DNA of 64,000 bases, from positions 80,713 through 144,712 of the forward strand of contig CASCZI010000003.1 of the NCBI GenBank assembly GCA_949156565.1, read 5' to 3'. Source of the stretch: an uncultured Alphaproteobacteria bacterium. Its GTDB lineage: Bacteria; Pseudomonadota; Alphaproteobacteria; Rs-D84. A program made the translations under genes and the position numbers. Shown here one piece after another: positions 25,630 to 35,783 of this stretch. The notes under the pieces were generated by a model. The model did no database searches, was not told the DNA's origin, and saw only the letters and a program-made list of their open reading frames with translations. Position 1 is the stretch's first letter. Every line of letters starts with the position of its first letter.

Positions 25630-26924
25630 AGATAGGGATCATTGGCACGGGTTATGTTGGTTTGCCCACGGGTGTTGGAATGGCCGAATTGGGAAATGAT
25701 GTGATATGCATTGATCGTGAACAATCCAAGATTGATGCATTACGTGCCGGAAAAATTACCCTGTACGAAGACGGTCTGGAAGAATTATTCCAGAAGAATA
25801 TGAAGGCCGGTCGTATCAAGTTCACCACATCGATGAAAGAGGGCATCGAAAATGCCGATTTGGTTATTATTGCCGTGGGAACACCGCCACATCCGGTCAC
25901 GCACGAAGCGGACATGAAATATATTCATGCCGCGGCCACAGAATTGGCGGAACATCTTAATGGATATACCGTTGTCGCCACCAAATCGACGGTTCCGGTG
26001 GGCACAGGTGATGTGGTGGAACAGTTAATTCAGAAAAAGAATCCTCACGCCAATTTCGATGTGGTGTCATTGCCGGAATTCTTACGCGAAGGTTTTGCGG
26101 TTCATGATTTCTTTAATCCCGACAGAATTGTTGTTGGTGCCAATACAGAAAAAGCACGGGAATTAATCAAAGAATTATACAAGCCGTTTGACGGCAAAAC
26201 ACAAATGTTATTTGTCAATCGTCGTTCCAGTGAAACGATTAAGTATGCATCAAACGCGTTTTTGGCAATCAAAATTCATTATATTAATGAAATGGCAAAT
26301 TTCTGTGAAAAAAGTGGTGCCGATATATCAGAGGTTGCGCGCGGAATGGGGCTGGATTCGCGAATTGGATCACGCTTTTTGAATCCCGGTCCCGGATACG
26401 GTGGATCTTGTTTTCCAAAAGATACCATGGCCATGTCATATATGGCACGCCAGAATGGGGTTGATATGACATTGATCAATGCGGCGATTGCGGGTAATTT
26501 GGAACGCAAAAAACAAATGGCAGATCGCATTTTAAACGCCGTCAAAGACATCAAAGATCCGCGCATTGCCGTCTTGGGATTGGCGTTCAAGGATGGAACC
26601 GATGATTGCCGCGAAAGTCCTGCCATGGATATTGTCGGTGAATTATTGCGTCAAAATGCCAAGGTTGTCGCATATGACCCAAAGGCAATGCCGACCGCAA
26701 AACAATTATTGGGTGATAAAATAGAATATGCATCTGATATGTATGCCGCAGTCCAAGGTGCCGATGTTTTGGCAATTTTGACAGAATGGTCAGAATTCAA
26801 GAATCTGGATTTAGGCAAAGTGTCCGCATTAATGCGTAATAAAAACATTATTGATTGTCGTAATATGATTGATCCAAAACAGGCCATGATGAATCATTTT
26901 ATCTTCAAAGGAATCGGACGATAA
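25626..26924 (+). CDS. UDP-glucose 6-dehydrogenase
   Basis: 432 residues. Rossmann motif [32 protein letters not shown] and the catalytic Cys in [12 protein letters not shown]; the C-terminal domain contains [16 protein letters not shown]. It oxidises UDP-glucose to UDP-glucuronate with 2 NAD+. It is coupled to the upstream decarboxylase. Higher GC than the preceding glycosyltransferase gene. Confidence 0.95.
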   Translation: MKIGIIGTGYVGLPTGVGMAELGNDVICIDREQSKIDALRAGKITLYEDGLEELFQKNMKAGRIKFTTSMKEGIENADLVIIAVGTPPHPVTHEADMKYIHAAATELAEHLNGYTVVATKSTVPVGTGDVVEQLIQKKNPHANFDVVSLPEFLREGFAVHDFFNPDRIVVGANTEKARELIKELYKPFDGKTQMLFVNRRSSETIKYASNAFLAIKIHYINEMANFCEKSGADISEVARGMGLDSRIGSRFLNPGPGYGGSCFPKDTMAMSYMARQNGVDMTLINAAIAGNLERKKQMADRILNAVKDIKDPRIAVLGLAFKDGTDDCRESPAMDIVGELLRQNAKVVAYDPKAMPTAKQLLGDKIEYASDMYAAVQGADVLAILTEWSEFKNLDLGKVSALMRNKNIIDCRNMIDPKQAMMNHFIFKGIGR

Positions 26925-27070
26925 TTCAAGAAAAACCAAATTTTATTGTCACATAATTGTGTACAAAGTGCACAGGGATGTGTTAACATGATATGTTGAT
27001 AATGAATTTAGGATTTTTGTGTAAAATCAATGTACGAACACATAATTAAACAAAACAAAAGGGTCACAAA

Positions 27071-30000
27071 GTGGTAAGATCGGATTATATTAATGAAATT
27101 TTGAAACAGGCAGCAAATTGTGATGTTGTTTCGTTTGATGTGTTTGATACATTGTTGATGCGCCCATACGCCCAGCCAACAGATTTATTTGTTCATTTAG
27201 AGCAATTGGAAAATATGCCCGGTTTTGCGGCGGAACGTGTTCGGGTTGAAAAACGGTTACATGCCGAAAAGCCGTCTGGGGTCGAAGAGGTTCGTTTTGA
27301 CGATATCTATGCGGCAATGGATAAAAAGTATGCCGGTATGCGTGACAAGGAATTAGCATTAGAGGCACAAGTTCTTTATGCTGATCCAGAAGCATTGGAA
27401 TTAATATCACAGTTGGCAAAACAGAATAAGAAAATTGTCGCAATCAGTGATATGTATTTACCCGGGGCCGCCATCGCAGAAATTTTAAAGTCTAAAGGTT
27501 TTGATGCGATTGAAAAAGTATACTGTTCTTCGGACTTTTTAAAGTCGAAATGGTCGGGAAATTTATTCAAAATTGTTTTTGATGATTTGAATATCCATGC
27601 ATCTAAAATGTTGCATATTGGGGATAATGAACATGCAGATTTTAAGATGGCACGATCCAGTGGGGCGTGCGCCTTTTTATGGCCCCAGAAAAAAGCGACA
27701 TTTTTAGGTTTGTCGGAAAATATTCGATTAAAGTCGTTGTGTGTCAACAATCCAGGTAAATTGGCGATCAGCATAACCATCGGATTGGCAATTCGAGATT
27801 GGGTCTTGAACAAGGATCAGGGTAATTATTGGAAAAAAACAGGATATATATTTGGGGGGCCATTGTGTTATGGATATACCCGATTCATTATCGATGAAAT
27901 ATTGAAAAAACGTATGGATGCCGCATTATTTGTCGCACGTGATGCATGGGTATTGGAAAAAATATCCGATATTATCGGCGGCCCAGAATGGAATCAGGTC
28001 AAAAAGCAATATGTTTATGCCCAACGTATATTTAATTTGGCCACATCGTTAAGTCACACTGACCGCCTGCCATCCCAGTTAAGCAGTATTTTGACTTTCT
28101 TTGGCCGGCGCATCCCAGCATTAGGGGCAGAATTACCGTCATCAGGTCTGGTGCCCCAGGATTTAGGCAAAGAATTATTTGAAAAATACAAGTCTGAAAT
28201 CATGGAACAGTCTTCTAAATTCAGCGATGAATACAAGAATTACTTGGATTCATTTGGCATAGATGCCAAGAAAATCGCGTTGGTTGATTTTTCAGCAATG
28301 AGTTTTAATTCGGCCCTGTTATTGCAACGTATGATGCCCGACAAAGATTTTTATGGTATATACTGTCTGTGTGCACCGGCAAAAAAAGTCAAATTAGATT
28401 ATACGGAATATAAGAATTCAGATCCCAATCACCCGTGGTTCAAAGAATACAATATTCTGGAATTCTTTGTGACATCGCCCGAACATCCGGTTATTGATTT
28501 GAAAAATGGCACGCCCGTGTATTCTGATGGCGAAGCGGAAAAATGTGCCGCATATGCACATATGTCAGAGGGCGAAATTCAATTTGCACATGATATGTGC
28601 TGTGTATTTGGGACAAATGCAACACGGTTTATGTATTCTGATATTGTATCGATTATTGATACATTCACAGAAAACGCGACCAAACAAGATGTTGAAAATT
28701 TTGAAAAAATAACTTTTTCAGCAGATGAAGCCGGTCGGGATATTATCAAATTTAATATAAAGGCACCGGAAATGGATTTTTCTATGACAGAACAAGAAAA
28801 GGAAACGGCCGGATTGGTATCGGTGATCATTCCGGTTTATAATTGCAAGCAATATCTGGCACGCAGTGTGGGCAGCTTGCTGGGGCAGACATATAAAAAT
28901 ATAGAAGTTATTTGTGTAAACGACGGGTCCAAAGACGACAGTCTGGACGAATTAAATCGTTTGGCGGCCATGGATCCGCGCGTCAAGGTTATATCCCAGA
29001 AAAATTCCGGGGCAGAAATTGCTAGAAATACAGGGTTGAATATCGCACTGGGTAAATGGTTGATGTTCTGTGACAGTGACGATTGGTATGACCCCGATGC
29101 GGTTGAACAAATGTTGGGGGCAATGCTGGCAAATGATGCCGATATTGTATCGGCGAATAATCGCGATGTTTGGGAAGATGGTTTAAGATGTAAAGATAGA
29201 TATGCTGCATTAGACGCACAAAAAATTCGTTGTACGGGTATGTGGCTTGGTGATAAATTACCACATATTGGCTTCGTGGGATGTGTTTTATGGGGCAGAA
29301 TGTTTCGGATGTCAAAAGTAAGACAGTATAACATTCGTTTCCCAAGTATTCGTGCACACGGGGATACTTGCTTTATGGAACAGTGTTGTTGCGTGATGCA
29401 AAAGTTGTTCTTTTTAGACAGAATTGTATATAATTATGTAGTTCGCAAAAATAGTATAATGGATTTGGTCTATAACAGAAAAAGCTGTGACCAAGAATCA
29501 GATACATATAATGCGCCACTTGCAGTATTTAACTTTCTTAATGACAACAAGTTAATTAATGATGTTAATGGTAGATATTTCCTTGAAGGTTTTTATGGCT
29601 TTATTTGTTTTGCCTTAACCTACATAGACGACATAAACAAGCAACTGGAAATGTTGGAGAAATACAGGGATTTGCTATCTAAATTTGGTTTTGATAAGTT
29701 GGCAAAATATAAAGATAGGATTTTTTATTGGCCACTATCATTTTTGGCTGCAGGAGATTATTCACGCGTATTGGCCTTTGTACATATTTTACCAAATAAA
29801 AATGGAAATATATTCTTGACGAAATCTAAAAAAACAGGACGTGTCACCTGGCGTTTCCTGGGTATTCCAATATTAACAAAAAAGTACAAAGCAAATGGCA
29901 TTAGATGGAGATTGTTTAATATGATTACTGTAAAAAAGTCCGGCAAATTAAAATCTAAATTAACATTTGATAACCCGGCCACAAATAATAAAGCCGTTGT

Positions 30001-31087
30001 TAAACCGATTGCGCCGGTATTTGACAACGCTGTCACTATATTTATGGCGACAAATAACCATTACGCCCCGAACTGTGGTGTTATGGTACAATCAATCAAG
30101 GATAACGCGAATCCCAACCGCAATTATGATATCGTTATATCCACCAGTGATATGACCTCAGACAATAAAGAATTGTTAAAATCAATGGCCACACCAAATG
30201 TGTCTGTGCGGTTAATTGAAGCCAATGATTTTCTGGGTGGGGTGGACACATCGCTGTTGCATACAAATCAACATTTTTCCAAGGATGCCTATTTTAGATT
30301 CTTTATCCCAAAAATATTTGCTAATTATGACAAGATATTGTATCTGGATGTGGATATGGTTGCCCTGCGTGATGTGGCCGAATTGTATGATACAGACATT
30401 GGTAATAATTGGTGGGGTGTCACGCACGAGGCTTCTATATTAACAGCGGGACTTATTAAATCATCGTGGGAATATACTACTTTCTTGCCTTACATTAAAA
30501 ATACATTGAAAATGATAAATGCAAATGATTATTTTCAATCGGGTGTAATGATATGGAATGTACGTCAATGCATCCGGGATAATATCACGGAAAAATGTCT
30601 GGAACGATTGGCCAAAATTGGCAATCCCATCTATGTTGATCAATGTGTTATGAGTTCCCTTGCCAATGGTCAGAACATAAAATTCATTGATGGAAAATGG
30701 AATGTTGTCTGGTATTTGCCTTTCATCAAAGCAGAGGCGGCGGGTACATCCGAATATCAAAAACAAATGGAAATGTTAAAAAATCCCTATATCTTGCATT
30801 ATGCCAGTGGCATAAAGCCATGGAATGAACCATACCGGGAAAATGCACATTATTTCTGGGAAATTGCACGCAGAACCCCATTTTATGAAATATTATTATG
30901 TAATTTTGTCAATGGTGCAATTACGTATAGAATGAATAATGGGGTAAATATAGGGCCGCGGAAAAACATTCATAAAATAAAACGTAAAATTGCAAAATAC
31001 AAATTTTTACAATTCATAACGTTTGGGACTGTAAAATCGTTTAAACAACGCAAAGCAAATTGGAAACAAGAATTAATGCGGGGCTAA
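27071..31087 (+). CDS. HAD-like / GT2 / GT8 trifunctional glycosyltransferase
   Basis: 1338 residues, GTG start. Residues about 15-215 are a HAD-type domain (SFDVFDTLLMRP near 20, SDMYLP near 126, HIGDNEHAD near 181), with a 350-residue extension typical of capsule and LPS loci. Residues about 580-810 are a GT2 domain (VSVIIPVYNC, then CDSDDWYD). Residues about 985-1260 are a GT8 domain with LYLDVDM (DxD, about 1090) and ILHYASGIKPW. It is likely to modify or extend a surface glycan at several positions, possibly using the UDP sugars made upstream. The frame is intact across all three modules. An unusual fusion; acceptors unknown. Confidence 0.85.
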   Translation: MVRSDYINEILKQAANCDVVSFDVFDTLLMRPYAQPTDLFVHLEQLENMPGFAAERVRVEKRLHAEKPSGVEEVRFDDIYAAMDKKYAGMRDKELALEAQVLYADPEALELISQLAKQNKKIVAISDMYLPGAAIAEILKSKGFDAIEKVYCSSDFLKSKWSGNLFKIVFDDLNIHASKMLHIGDNEHADFKMARSSGACAFLWPQKKATFLGLSENIRLKSLCVNNPGKLAISITIGLAIRDWVLNKDQGNYWKKTGYIFGGPLCYGYTRFIIDEILKKRMDAALFVARDAWVLEKISDIIGGPEWNQVKKQYVYAQRIFNLATSLSHTDRLPSQLSSILTFFGRRIPALGAELPSSGLVPQDLGKELFEKYKSEIMEQSSKFSDEYKNYLDSFGIDAKKIALVDFSAMSFNSALLLQRMMPDKDFYGIYCLCAPAKKVKLDYTEYKNSDPNHPWFKEYNILEFFVTSPEHPVIDLKNGTPVYSDGEAEKCAAYAHMSEGEIQFAHDMCCVFGTNATRFMYSDIVSIIDTFTENATKQDVENFEKITFSADEAGRDIIKFNIKAPEMDFSMTEQEKETAGLVSVIIPVYNCKQYLARSVGSLLGQTYKNIEVICVNDGSKDDSLDELNRLAAMDPRVKVISQKNSGAEIARNTGLNIALGKWLMFCDSDDWYDPDAVEQMLGAMLANDADIVSANNRDVWEDGLRCKDRYAALDAQKIRCTGMWLGDKLPHIGFVGCVLWGRMFRMSKVRQYNIRFPSIRAHGDTCFMEQCCCVMQKLFFLDRIVYNYVVRKNSIMDLVYNRKSCDQESDTYNAPLAVFNFLNDNKLINDVNGRYFLEGFYGFICFALTYIDDINKQLEMLEKYRDLLSKFGFDKLAKYKDRIFYWPLSFLAAGDYSRVLAFVHILPNKNGNIFLTKSKKTGRVTWRFLGIPILTKKYKANGIRWRLFNMITVKKSGKLKSKLTFDNPATNNKAVVKPIAPVFDNAVTIFMATNNHYAPNCGVMVQSIKDNANPNRNYDIVISTSDMTSDNKELLKSMATPNVSVRLIEANDFLGGVDTSLLHTNQHFSKDAYFRFFIPKIFANYDKILYLDVDMVALRDVAELYDTDIGNNWWGVTHEASILTAGLIKSSWEYTTFLPYIKNTLKMINANDYFQSGVMIWNVRQCIRDNITEKCLERLAKIGNPIYVDQCVMSSLANGQNIKFIDGKWNVVWYLPFIKAEAAGTSEYQKQMEMLKNPYILHYASGIKPWNEPYRENAHYFWEIARRTPFYEILLCNFVNGAITYRMNNGVNIGPRKNIHKIKRKIAKYKFLQFITFGTVKSFKQRKANWKQELMRG

Positions 31088-31096
31088 ATCGATACA

Positions 31097-31122
31097 AACG
31101 CCATGGTTTTATCCATGGCGTT
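31097..31122 (+). terminator. Strong hairpin after the trifunctional gene
   Basis: A perfect 10-bp stem AACGCCATGG/CCATGGCGTT with a TTTTAT loop lies 10 nt after the stop. The T-tract is weak, so termination could be inefficient. It also faces the convergent tail-fibre-like gene. Confidence 0.6.
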
Positions 31123-31133
31123 AAATATTGTAT

Positions 31134-31964
31134 TTATGCGCCCATCCCTTGAATCATCCATGATACCGCACCGCCGGTCATCACAGGTGTTGTTTGGTTT
31201 AACCATACCTTGAATACCTGCATTTGGGTGCTTGTTTTATTTTTGTTGTATGAAACCTCTATCTGGGGGTTGTCACTTGCATTAATATTGTGTACAAATA
31301 CGGTGTAATTGGACGATTTCATCGCAATTGGGAAAATAACGGTTTGGATTGTATTGTGGGTATCTTTTATCCCACCTTGTTCAACCCATCCGGATTTATA
31401 TTTTCTGTACCAAGTGTAGCTGTTTTCTGCGGTGGGCATTTGGGATGCAATAACGTAATCTAATAAATTATTTGTACGGTTATTTAATGCATCAATTCTG
31501 TTATGAATAGAAGAAATATCCCCCAGGTTGTCTATCTCTCGTAATGCGGCATCAATTTTGGTTAATACAATTTGTGTATTTTCATTATTGGTAATATCGT
31601 TGTATTTATGACGAAATTCAATTAATTCATTTTTGAAATCTTTTAAAATTTCAATCATGTAATTCATATCTTGATTCAACACCGTTGGGTTTATTTTTGC
31701 CACGGGTTGGTAATCTACAACACGGCTTAGTGGTAAAGAACGTGAAATACATATACATTCCAGGGGTGTCGGGGCATGTTCAAAGACGACTTTGCCGCCA
31801 ACAAAGGGTATGTTGGCATCTGTGCCCCCAGAATTGCCGATAATCGTGTAATCGGTGGCGGGCAAATTATTTTTTGTAACCACAATATTTGTGTTTTCAT
31901 AATACGGGAAATTAAAATGGAATTCGGTGGTTGTGCCGTTCCCCATATATGAGACTTGTTGCAT
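31134..31964 (-). CDS. Phage tail-fibre-like protein, solitary
   Basis: 276 residues from ATG 31964 behind a perfect AAGGAGG site. The N-terminus matches phage tail-fibre/T7-type N-terminal domains: QVSYMGNGTTTEFHFNFPYY, DYTIIG and SLPLSRVVDYQP. A coiled-coil-like middle follows, then a C-terminal domain (WVEQGG, then VFPIAMKSSNYTVFVH) like receptor-binding tips. No other phage genes are nearby. It could be a prophage remnant, a tailocin or contractile-system fibre, or a domesticated adhesin. The leader carries two tandem terminators. Confidence 0.75.
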   Translation of the reverse strand: MQQVSYMGNGTTTEFHFNFPYYENTNIVVTKNNLPATDYTIIGNSGGTDANIPFVGGKVVFEHAPTPLECICISRSLPLSRVVDYQPVAKINPTVLNQDMNYMIEILKDFKNELIEFRHKYNDITNNENTQIVLTKIDAALREIDNLGDISSIHNRIDALNNRTNNLLDYVIASQMPTAENSYTWYRKYKSGWVEQGGIKDTHNTIQTVIFPIAMKSSNYTVFVHNINASDNPQIEVSYNKNKTSTQMQVFKVWLNQTTPVMTGGAVSWMIQGMGA

Positions 31965-31984
31965 AATGTTCCTCCTTTGCTTTA

Positions 31985-32089
31985 TCATAAAAAAACCGGG
32001 CATAAAATGCGCCGGTTAATAAAAAACGGTCGACATTATGTCAACCGTTTATGGATTGTCATTATATCACAAAATACCATGAAACACAA
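31985..32089 (-). promoter_or_regulatory. Promoter and attenuator-like leader with two tandem terminators
   Basis: On the minus strand TTGTGT (32084-32089) and TATAAT (32061-32066) are 17 bp apart. The short leader then holds hairpin AACGGT/ACCGTT with T6 (32025-32049) and hairpin AACCGG/CCGGTT with T7 (31994-32017), before the AAGGAGG site of the tail-fibre gene. Transcripts should stop unless antiterminated. Confidence 0.7.
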
Positions 32090-32233
32090 TCAGATATTTT
32101 CATAATTGTTTGTTTTTTTGCCAAAAAATGTAAAGCCAAAGGTAAAAAAAATGGGAAAAAATGTTTTATCATGGCCGTTTATTGTTTTGCCCCACAACAG
32201 GTTATAATATTATCCAAAAATTAAATCTATAGA

Positions 32234-32262
32234 TTGTAATTTCTTGTAAAATTTGTTATGAT
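32234..32262 (+). promoter_or_regulatory. Promoter for the 799-aa gene
   Basis: TTGTAA (32234-32239) and TATGAT (32257-32262) are separated by 17 bp, 28 nt before ATG 32290. Confidence 0.6.
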
Positions 32263-32289
32263 TTTTATTGATAAATAACGGGGTTCAAT

Positions 32290-34689
32290 ATGGCCGATTT
32301 TAAAGATTTTATGTTGGAATGGTTCAAGGCATACCATCTGTCAAATATGGATGATGGGCGGCGTGGCAAATGGCGCGATATGCGGGGCAAGGTTTATGAT
32401 ATCCATCCGGTGACGGGTAATTATGTCTATTTGAACGATCAACGTACCGGAAATCAAAAATCGTGGGCCGATCCCAAAACTGGTGATTTGAAAACAACGT
32501 TGCCCGAACCCCAGTTAACCGAAGATCAATGGGAATATTTTTACCGCACAACGCGTGATACACTGCGCGCGATTAATGCCAAGCGCAAAGACCTGACGCG
32601 GGCGGCTCCGGATGCGCCGTTCCCATTGGATAAATGGTTTGGTGATAAAAAATTTAAGGCATTTTCTAATCTAGAAGTTCCGGTGTCTATTCAACCCATG
32701 TTGGACAGATTGACCCAGGTTTTGAAAGATTCATCTATAAAGATTAAATTAAAAAATTCGATGAATTTTTCTTCTGAATATTCATTGAATGATCTTTTGG
32801 ACGATTTGGAGAAAAAGAATTATTCGGAACATCCGGAAACCCTTGAATATCTGAATAAAATATTAACGCTGTTATCAAGATGGCTTTTTCCGACATATTA
32901 CGAACGGTCTCAGATTAGTTTAGATCTGCAAAAAAAGTTATATAAAGCCGTTATGGGTCGGGAAAACTATGATTCGTCAAACCCATCTCTGGCCGAAGAA
33001 TTTAATCAGAAAATCGAAGATATACAAAGATTACTGGATCCGTCCGAAGAAAAAATTGATCTCGATCAGTTACGACAATTCAAAGACCCCAGTGTTTGGC
33101 AAGAAATTCTAAAAGCCCTGTATGCGCCCGACAAAGAAGGAAAAAAATCTGGGTTTTATAATCATTTTGCCAAGTTCGGTGGCCATGAAATCACCCAATA
33201 TATGGATGAAATCGTCAGTGGCAATGATTATGACAAATTAACCCCAAAACTGGCACCGGAATTAAATATTCGCGAATCGTTCAAAGAAAAGGTTACCGAT
33301 TGGCGCAAGGATCATTTGGACCGATTAACCAATCGCGCCGCACGGCATATCTATGTCGATGGAAATGCGGAACCGTTGGTTGGCGCAATTTTAAAAGAAA
33401 AATTGGTACCCCAAGATGGCTTGATCAAATTTATTGAAAAGAAAGATGCCGTGATCAAACGCATGGGGAATACCGCCGCGGAAAAAGGCGCCAAGTTTTT
33501 ATTCGAGGCATTGGAATATATCAAATCATCGGGCAAGGGCGACGAAATGTTGAACGGGGCATTACGAAATGGAAACAAGGTCCAGGCCGTCGCATTTGAA
33601 ATCATGAAATACGCCATCGCCACGAACAAGGTCAATGATGCCAAACCCGCGTTAGAGGCGTTGGCCGTCATGCGATATGACACATTGACGTCAAAGCATT
33701 GGGATGCATTACACAAGGCGGAAAAAGACATCGCCTTGTTTGGGGACAAAGGATATTCATGGAACAAGGATAACCCATCAATGCAGATTGTGACGGGGGC
33801 GTTGGACGGGACGATCAAATTTGGGTTAAATGCGTTGTTCTGGGGCGGGGTTGTGGTTCGCAATGTTATACAACACGGCCGTGGTAAAATTAATCCGGCC
33901 AACCGGACGCGTCTGGCAACGGCATTGGTCAAGATCAAAGCGGACAGTGCGAAATTTAAAAACCTGGAAACGGCCCGCGCAGAACAGGCGGAAATTGATC
34001 GTGAATATGATGCGGCCGCCGCGGAAATGGCCGCGGACAGCAAGCTTTATGATGATATAGAGGCGATAGACTATGCCATCGATGAATTAAATGCATTGAA
34101 CACAGATATAGGTCAAAATGCCCAGGACATCACCATTCAAAAAGAACGGATCGACCAATTAAAACAAGATGGTCAACAAAATCTAGAAATGATGCCCTAT
34201 GGCATTGAACAAGAAGAAAATATTTACCAAGAATTGGTGGCAAAACAGGATCAGTTGACGCATGCCAAAAACGAATTGGCCAAAAAGTTCAAAATAAGGC
34301 CCGGGGTTAGTTTGGATGATCATTTAAAGCGTGAATTGAAACGCCTAAAACAGGAACAAGAACAGCACAAGGATCGTCATGAACGGTTGGCGGCCTTGCG
34401 GACGTCATGGCGTGTGGCCCACGAATTGACCGATCGGTTGGCCGCGGCGGATAAAAAAGGGCACGACAAAGAAACGTCGGGCAAAGATTATGTGCCACCG
34501 AAATCAGCCATGGAAAATCTGGAGATGCTGATATCGTTTTGGAATGCGGTCAACGGATTTAATAATGACATTGATGTTAATTCATATAACATCTTTCGTA
34601 ATATCAAAGATGTACGGAAACAGGCGAACCGGGGGAACGATTTTAATAAATGGTTCATGGCCCAGGGAGAACATAATGGGTACGAGTAA
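32290..34689 (+). CDS. Large protein of unknown function with coiled coils
   Basis: 799 residues, no signal peptide. The N-terminal 110 residues are Trp/Tyr-rich (KVYDIHPVTGNYVYL). The middle is helical and charged. One moderately hydrophobic stretch lies near residue 515 (IKFGLNALFWGGVVVRNVI). Residues about 555-720 are long coiled coil rich in Glu/Lys/Gln. No family recognised. It has its own promoter and terminator but precedes the MotA/MotB-like pair in the same direction; a functional link is conjecture. Confidence 0.7.
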   Translation: MADFKDFMLEWFKAYHLSNMDDGRRGKWRDMRGKVYDIHPVTGNYVYLNDQRTGNQKSWADPKTGDLKTTLPEPQLTEDQWEYFYRTTRDTLRAINAKRKDLTRAAPDAPFPLDKWFGDKKFKAFSNLEVPVSIQPMLDRLTQVLKDSSIKIKLKNSMNFSSEYSLNDLLDDLEKKNYSEHPETLEYLNKILTLLSRWLFPTYYERSQISLDLQKKLYKAVMGRENYDSSNPSLAEEFNQKIEDIQRLLDPSEEKIDLDQLRQFKDPSVWQEILKALYAPDKEGKKSGFYNHFAKFGGHEITQYMDEIVSGNDYDKLTPKLAPELNIRESFKEKVTDWRKDHLDRLTNRAARHIYVDGNAEPLVGAILKEKLVPQDGLIKFIEKKDAVIKRMGNTAAEKGAKFLFEALEYIKSSGKGDEMLNGALRNGNKVQAVAFEIMKYAIATNKVNDAKPALEALAVMRYDTLTSKHWDALHKAEKDIALFGDKGYSWNKDNPSMQIVTGALDGTIKFGLNALFWGGVVVRNVIQHGRGKINPANRTRLATALVKIKADSAKFKNLETARAEQAEIDREYDAAAAEMAADSKLYDDIEAIDYAIDELNALNTDIGQNAQDITIQKERIDQLKQDGQQNLEMMPYGIEQEENIYQELVAKQDQLTHAKNELAKKFKIRPGVSLDDHLKRELKRLKQEQEQHKDRHERLAALRTSWRVAHELTDRLAAADKKGHDKETSGKDYVPPKSAMENLEMLISFWNAVNGFNNDIDVNSYNIFRNIKDVRKQANRGNDFNKWFMAQGEHNGYE

Positions 34690-34743
34690 ATCATTCCTAT
34701 TGCTATATAGGGATTTGTCTGTCATAATATAAGTACCCAACCA

Positions 34744-34771
34744 GAAGGCGACATTCCCGTTGCCTTTTTTT
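34744..34771 (+). terminator. Intrinsic terminator after the 799-aa gene
   Basis: AAGGCGAC and GTTGCCTT pair (one G-U) and are followed by T8, separating this gene from the stator-like pair. Confidence 0.85.
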
Positions 34772-34927
34772 TATTATTGCACCAAATTGAAAAACATATC
34801 AATGATAGAATCTGGTTTCATGGTGATGCGATGGGCATGACGATGAAAATTAAATGGCCCAGATTTCATCGAAACAATACAATAAAGAATAAATCCCATG
34901 GAATGGAAAAAATCCCAATAAAGATTA

Positions 34928-34957
34928 TTGACATGATTGGTGTGATTTTATTATCAT
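34928..34957 (+). promoter_or_regulatory. Promoter of the MotA/OmpA-like operon
   Basis: A consensus TTGACA (34928-34933) and TATCAT (34952-34957) are 18 bp apart, followed 20 nt later by the ATG. Confidence 0.75.
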
Positions 34958-34977
34958 TTTAGAAAAGCGAGAGAAAA

Positions 34978-35754
34978 ATGCCCAAGCATTTTCACAGAAA
35001 TCTTAATCGGATGGCCTTGTTCACTGCGTTAATTGCGGTGGGGGTGATTATGTTTTGGCGCGATTTTATGACAATCGCATCATCCAATATTATTTTAAAT
35101 GGGATCATTATTGGAACGGCGTTGTTCGGGATTATTATTTGTTTCATAGATATGTTCCAATTGCGGCCTGAATATCGTTGGGTGCATCAATTAACGCAAA
35201 ACGATCCCAATCCGCGGATGGCACCACGCCTGATGCGGCCGGTGGCGATTATATTGCGGGCACGGCCGTTGGATTTATCGACGCGGACACTGGATGGATT
35301 GTTGGATATGATTACCTTACGTTTTGATGATCAACGCGAACCCATTCGGTATGTGACAAATACGTTGATTTTTTTGGGATTATTGGGAACGTTTTGGGGA
35401 CTAATTTTGACCGTGGGTGGGTTCGCGAACCTGATTGGGATGCTAAATTTCGAAGACGAATCGGTCATGACCGCCATGCAAACCGGGCTTGCGGGGCCAT
35501 TGGGCGGAATGGCAACCGCCTTCACAAGTTCGTTGTTGGGCCTGGGGGCCAGTTTGATTGTCGGCTTCTTAGGGCTTCAGGTGGAATTAGCCCAAAATGC
35601 AATTTTTCGTGAACTGCAAGATTTCTTGTCGGCGCATACGCGGGTGATGGATGCGGAAAATGTGGATACATTGGGGGCGGCGGCGCACAGTTTGGGCGAT
35701 GCCGTGCGGGATTTGGAACGGGCGCTGGCAACGATTAAACGTTCGGCACAATAA
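34978..35754 (+). CDS. MotA/TolQ/ExbB-family proton channel protein
   Basis: 258 residues. Two N-terminal membrane segments (LFTALIAVGVIMFW and IIIGTALFGIIICFI) are followed by a cytoplasmic loop. The family's paired helices come next (NTLIFLGLLGTFWGLILTVG and GMATAFTSSLLGLGASLIVG), with the conserved GLLGTFWGL and PLGGMATAFTSSL blocks. It forms the ion-conducting ring around the partner encoded 29 nt downstream. It could drive envelope or cell-wall work; there are no flagellar genes in the window. Confidence 0.88.
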   Translation: MPKHFHRNLNRMALFTALIAVGVIMFWRDFMTIASSNIILNGIIIGTALFGIIICFIDMFQLRPEYRWVHQLTQNDPNPRMAPRLMRPVAIILRARPLDLSTRTLDGLLDMITLRFDDQREPIRYVTNTLIFLGLLGTFWGLILTVGGFANLIGMLNFEDESVMTAMQTGLAGPLGGMATAFTSSLLGLGASLIVGFLGLQVELAQNAIFRELQDFLSAHTRVMDAENVDTLGAAAHSLGDAVRDLERALATIKRSAQ

Positions 35755-35783
35755 AAGAATATTTAAAGAGGGAGAAACACATC

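Noticed and set aside
33351..34043. 230-codon open frame on the minus strand inside the 799-aa gene
   Set aside because: It is a mirror frame of a clearly coding gene, with no ribosome site and odd composition (Ala/Ser/Asn-rich without motif).
34777..34962. 61-codon plus frame between the 799-aa gene and the stator pair
   Set aside because: It would start at TTG without a ribosome site and overlaps the promoter of the next operon.
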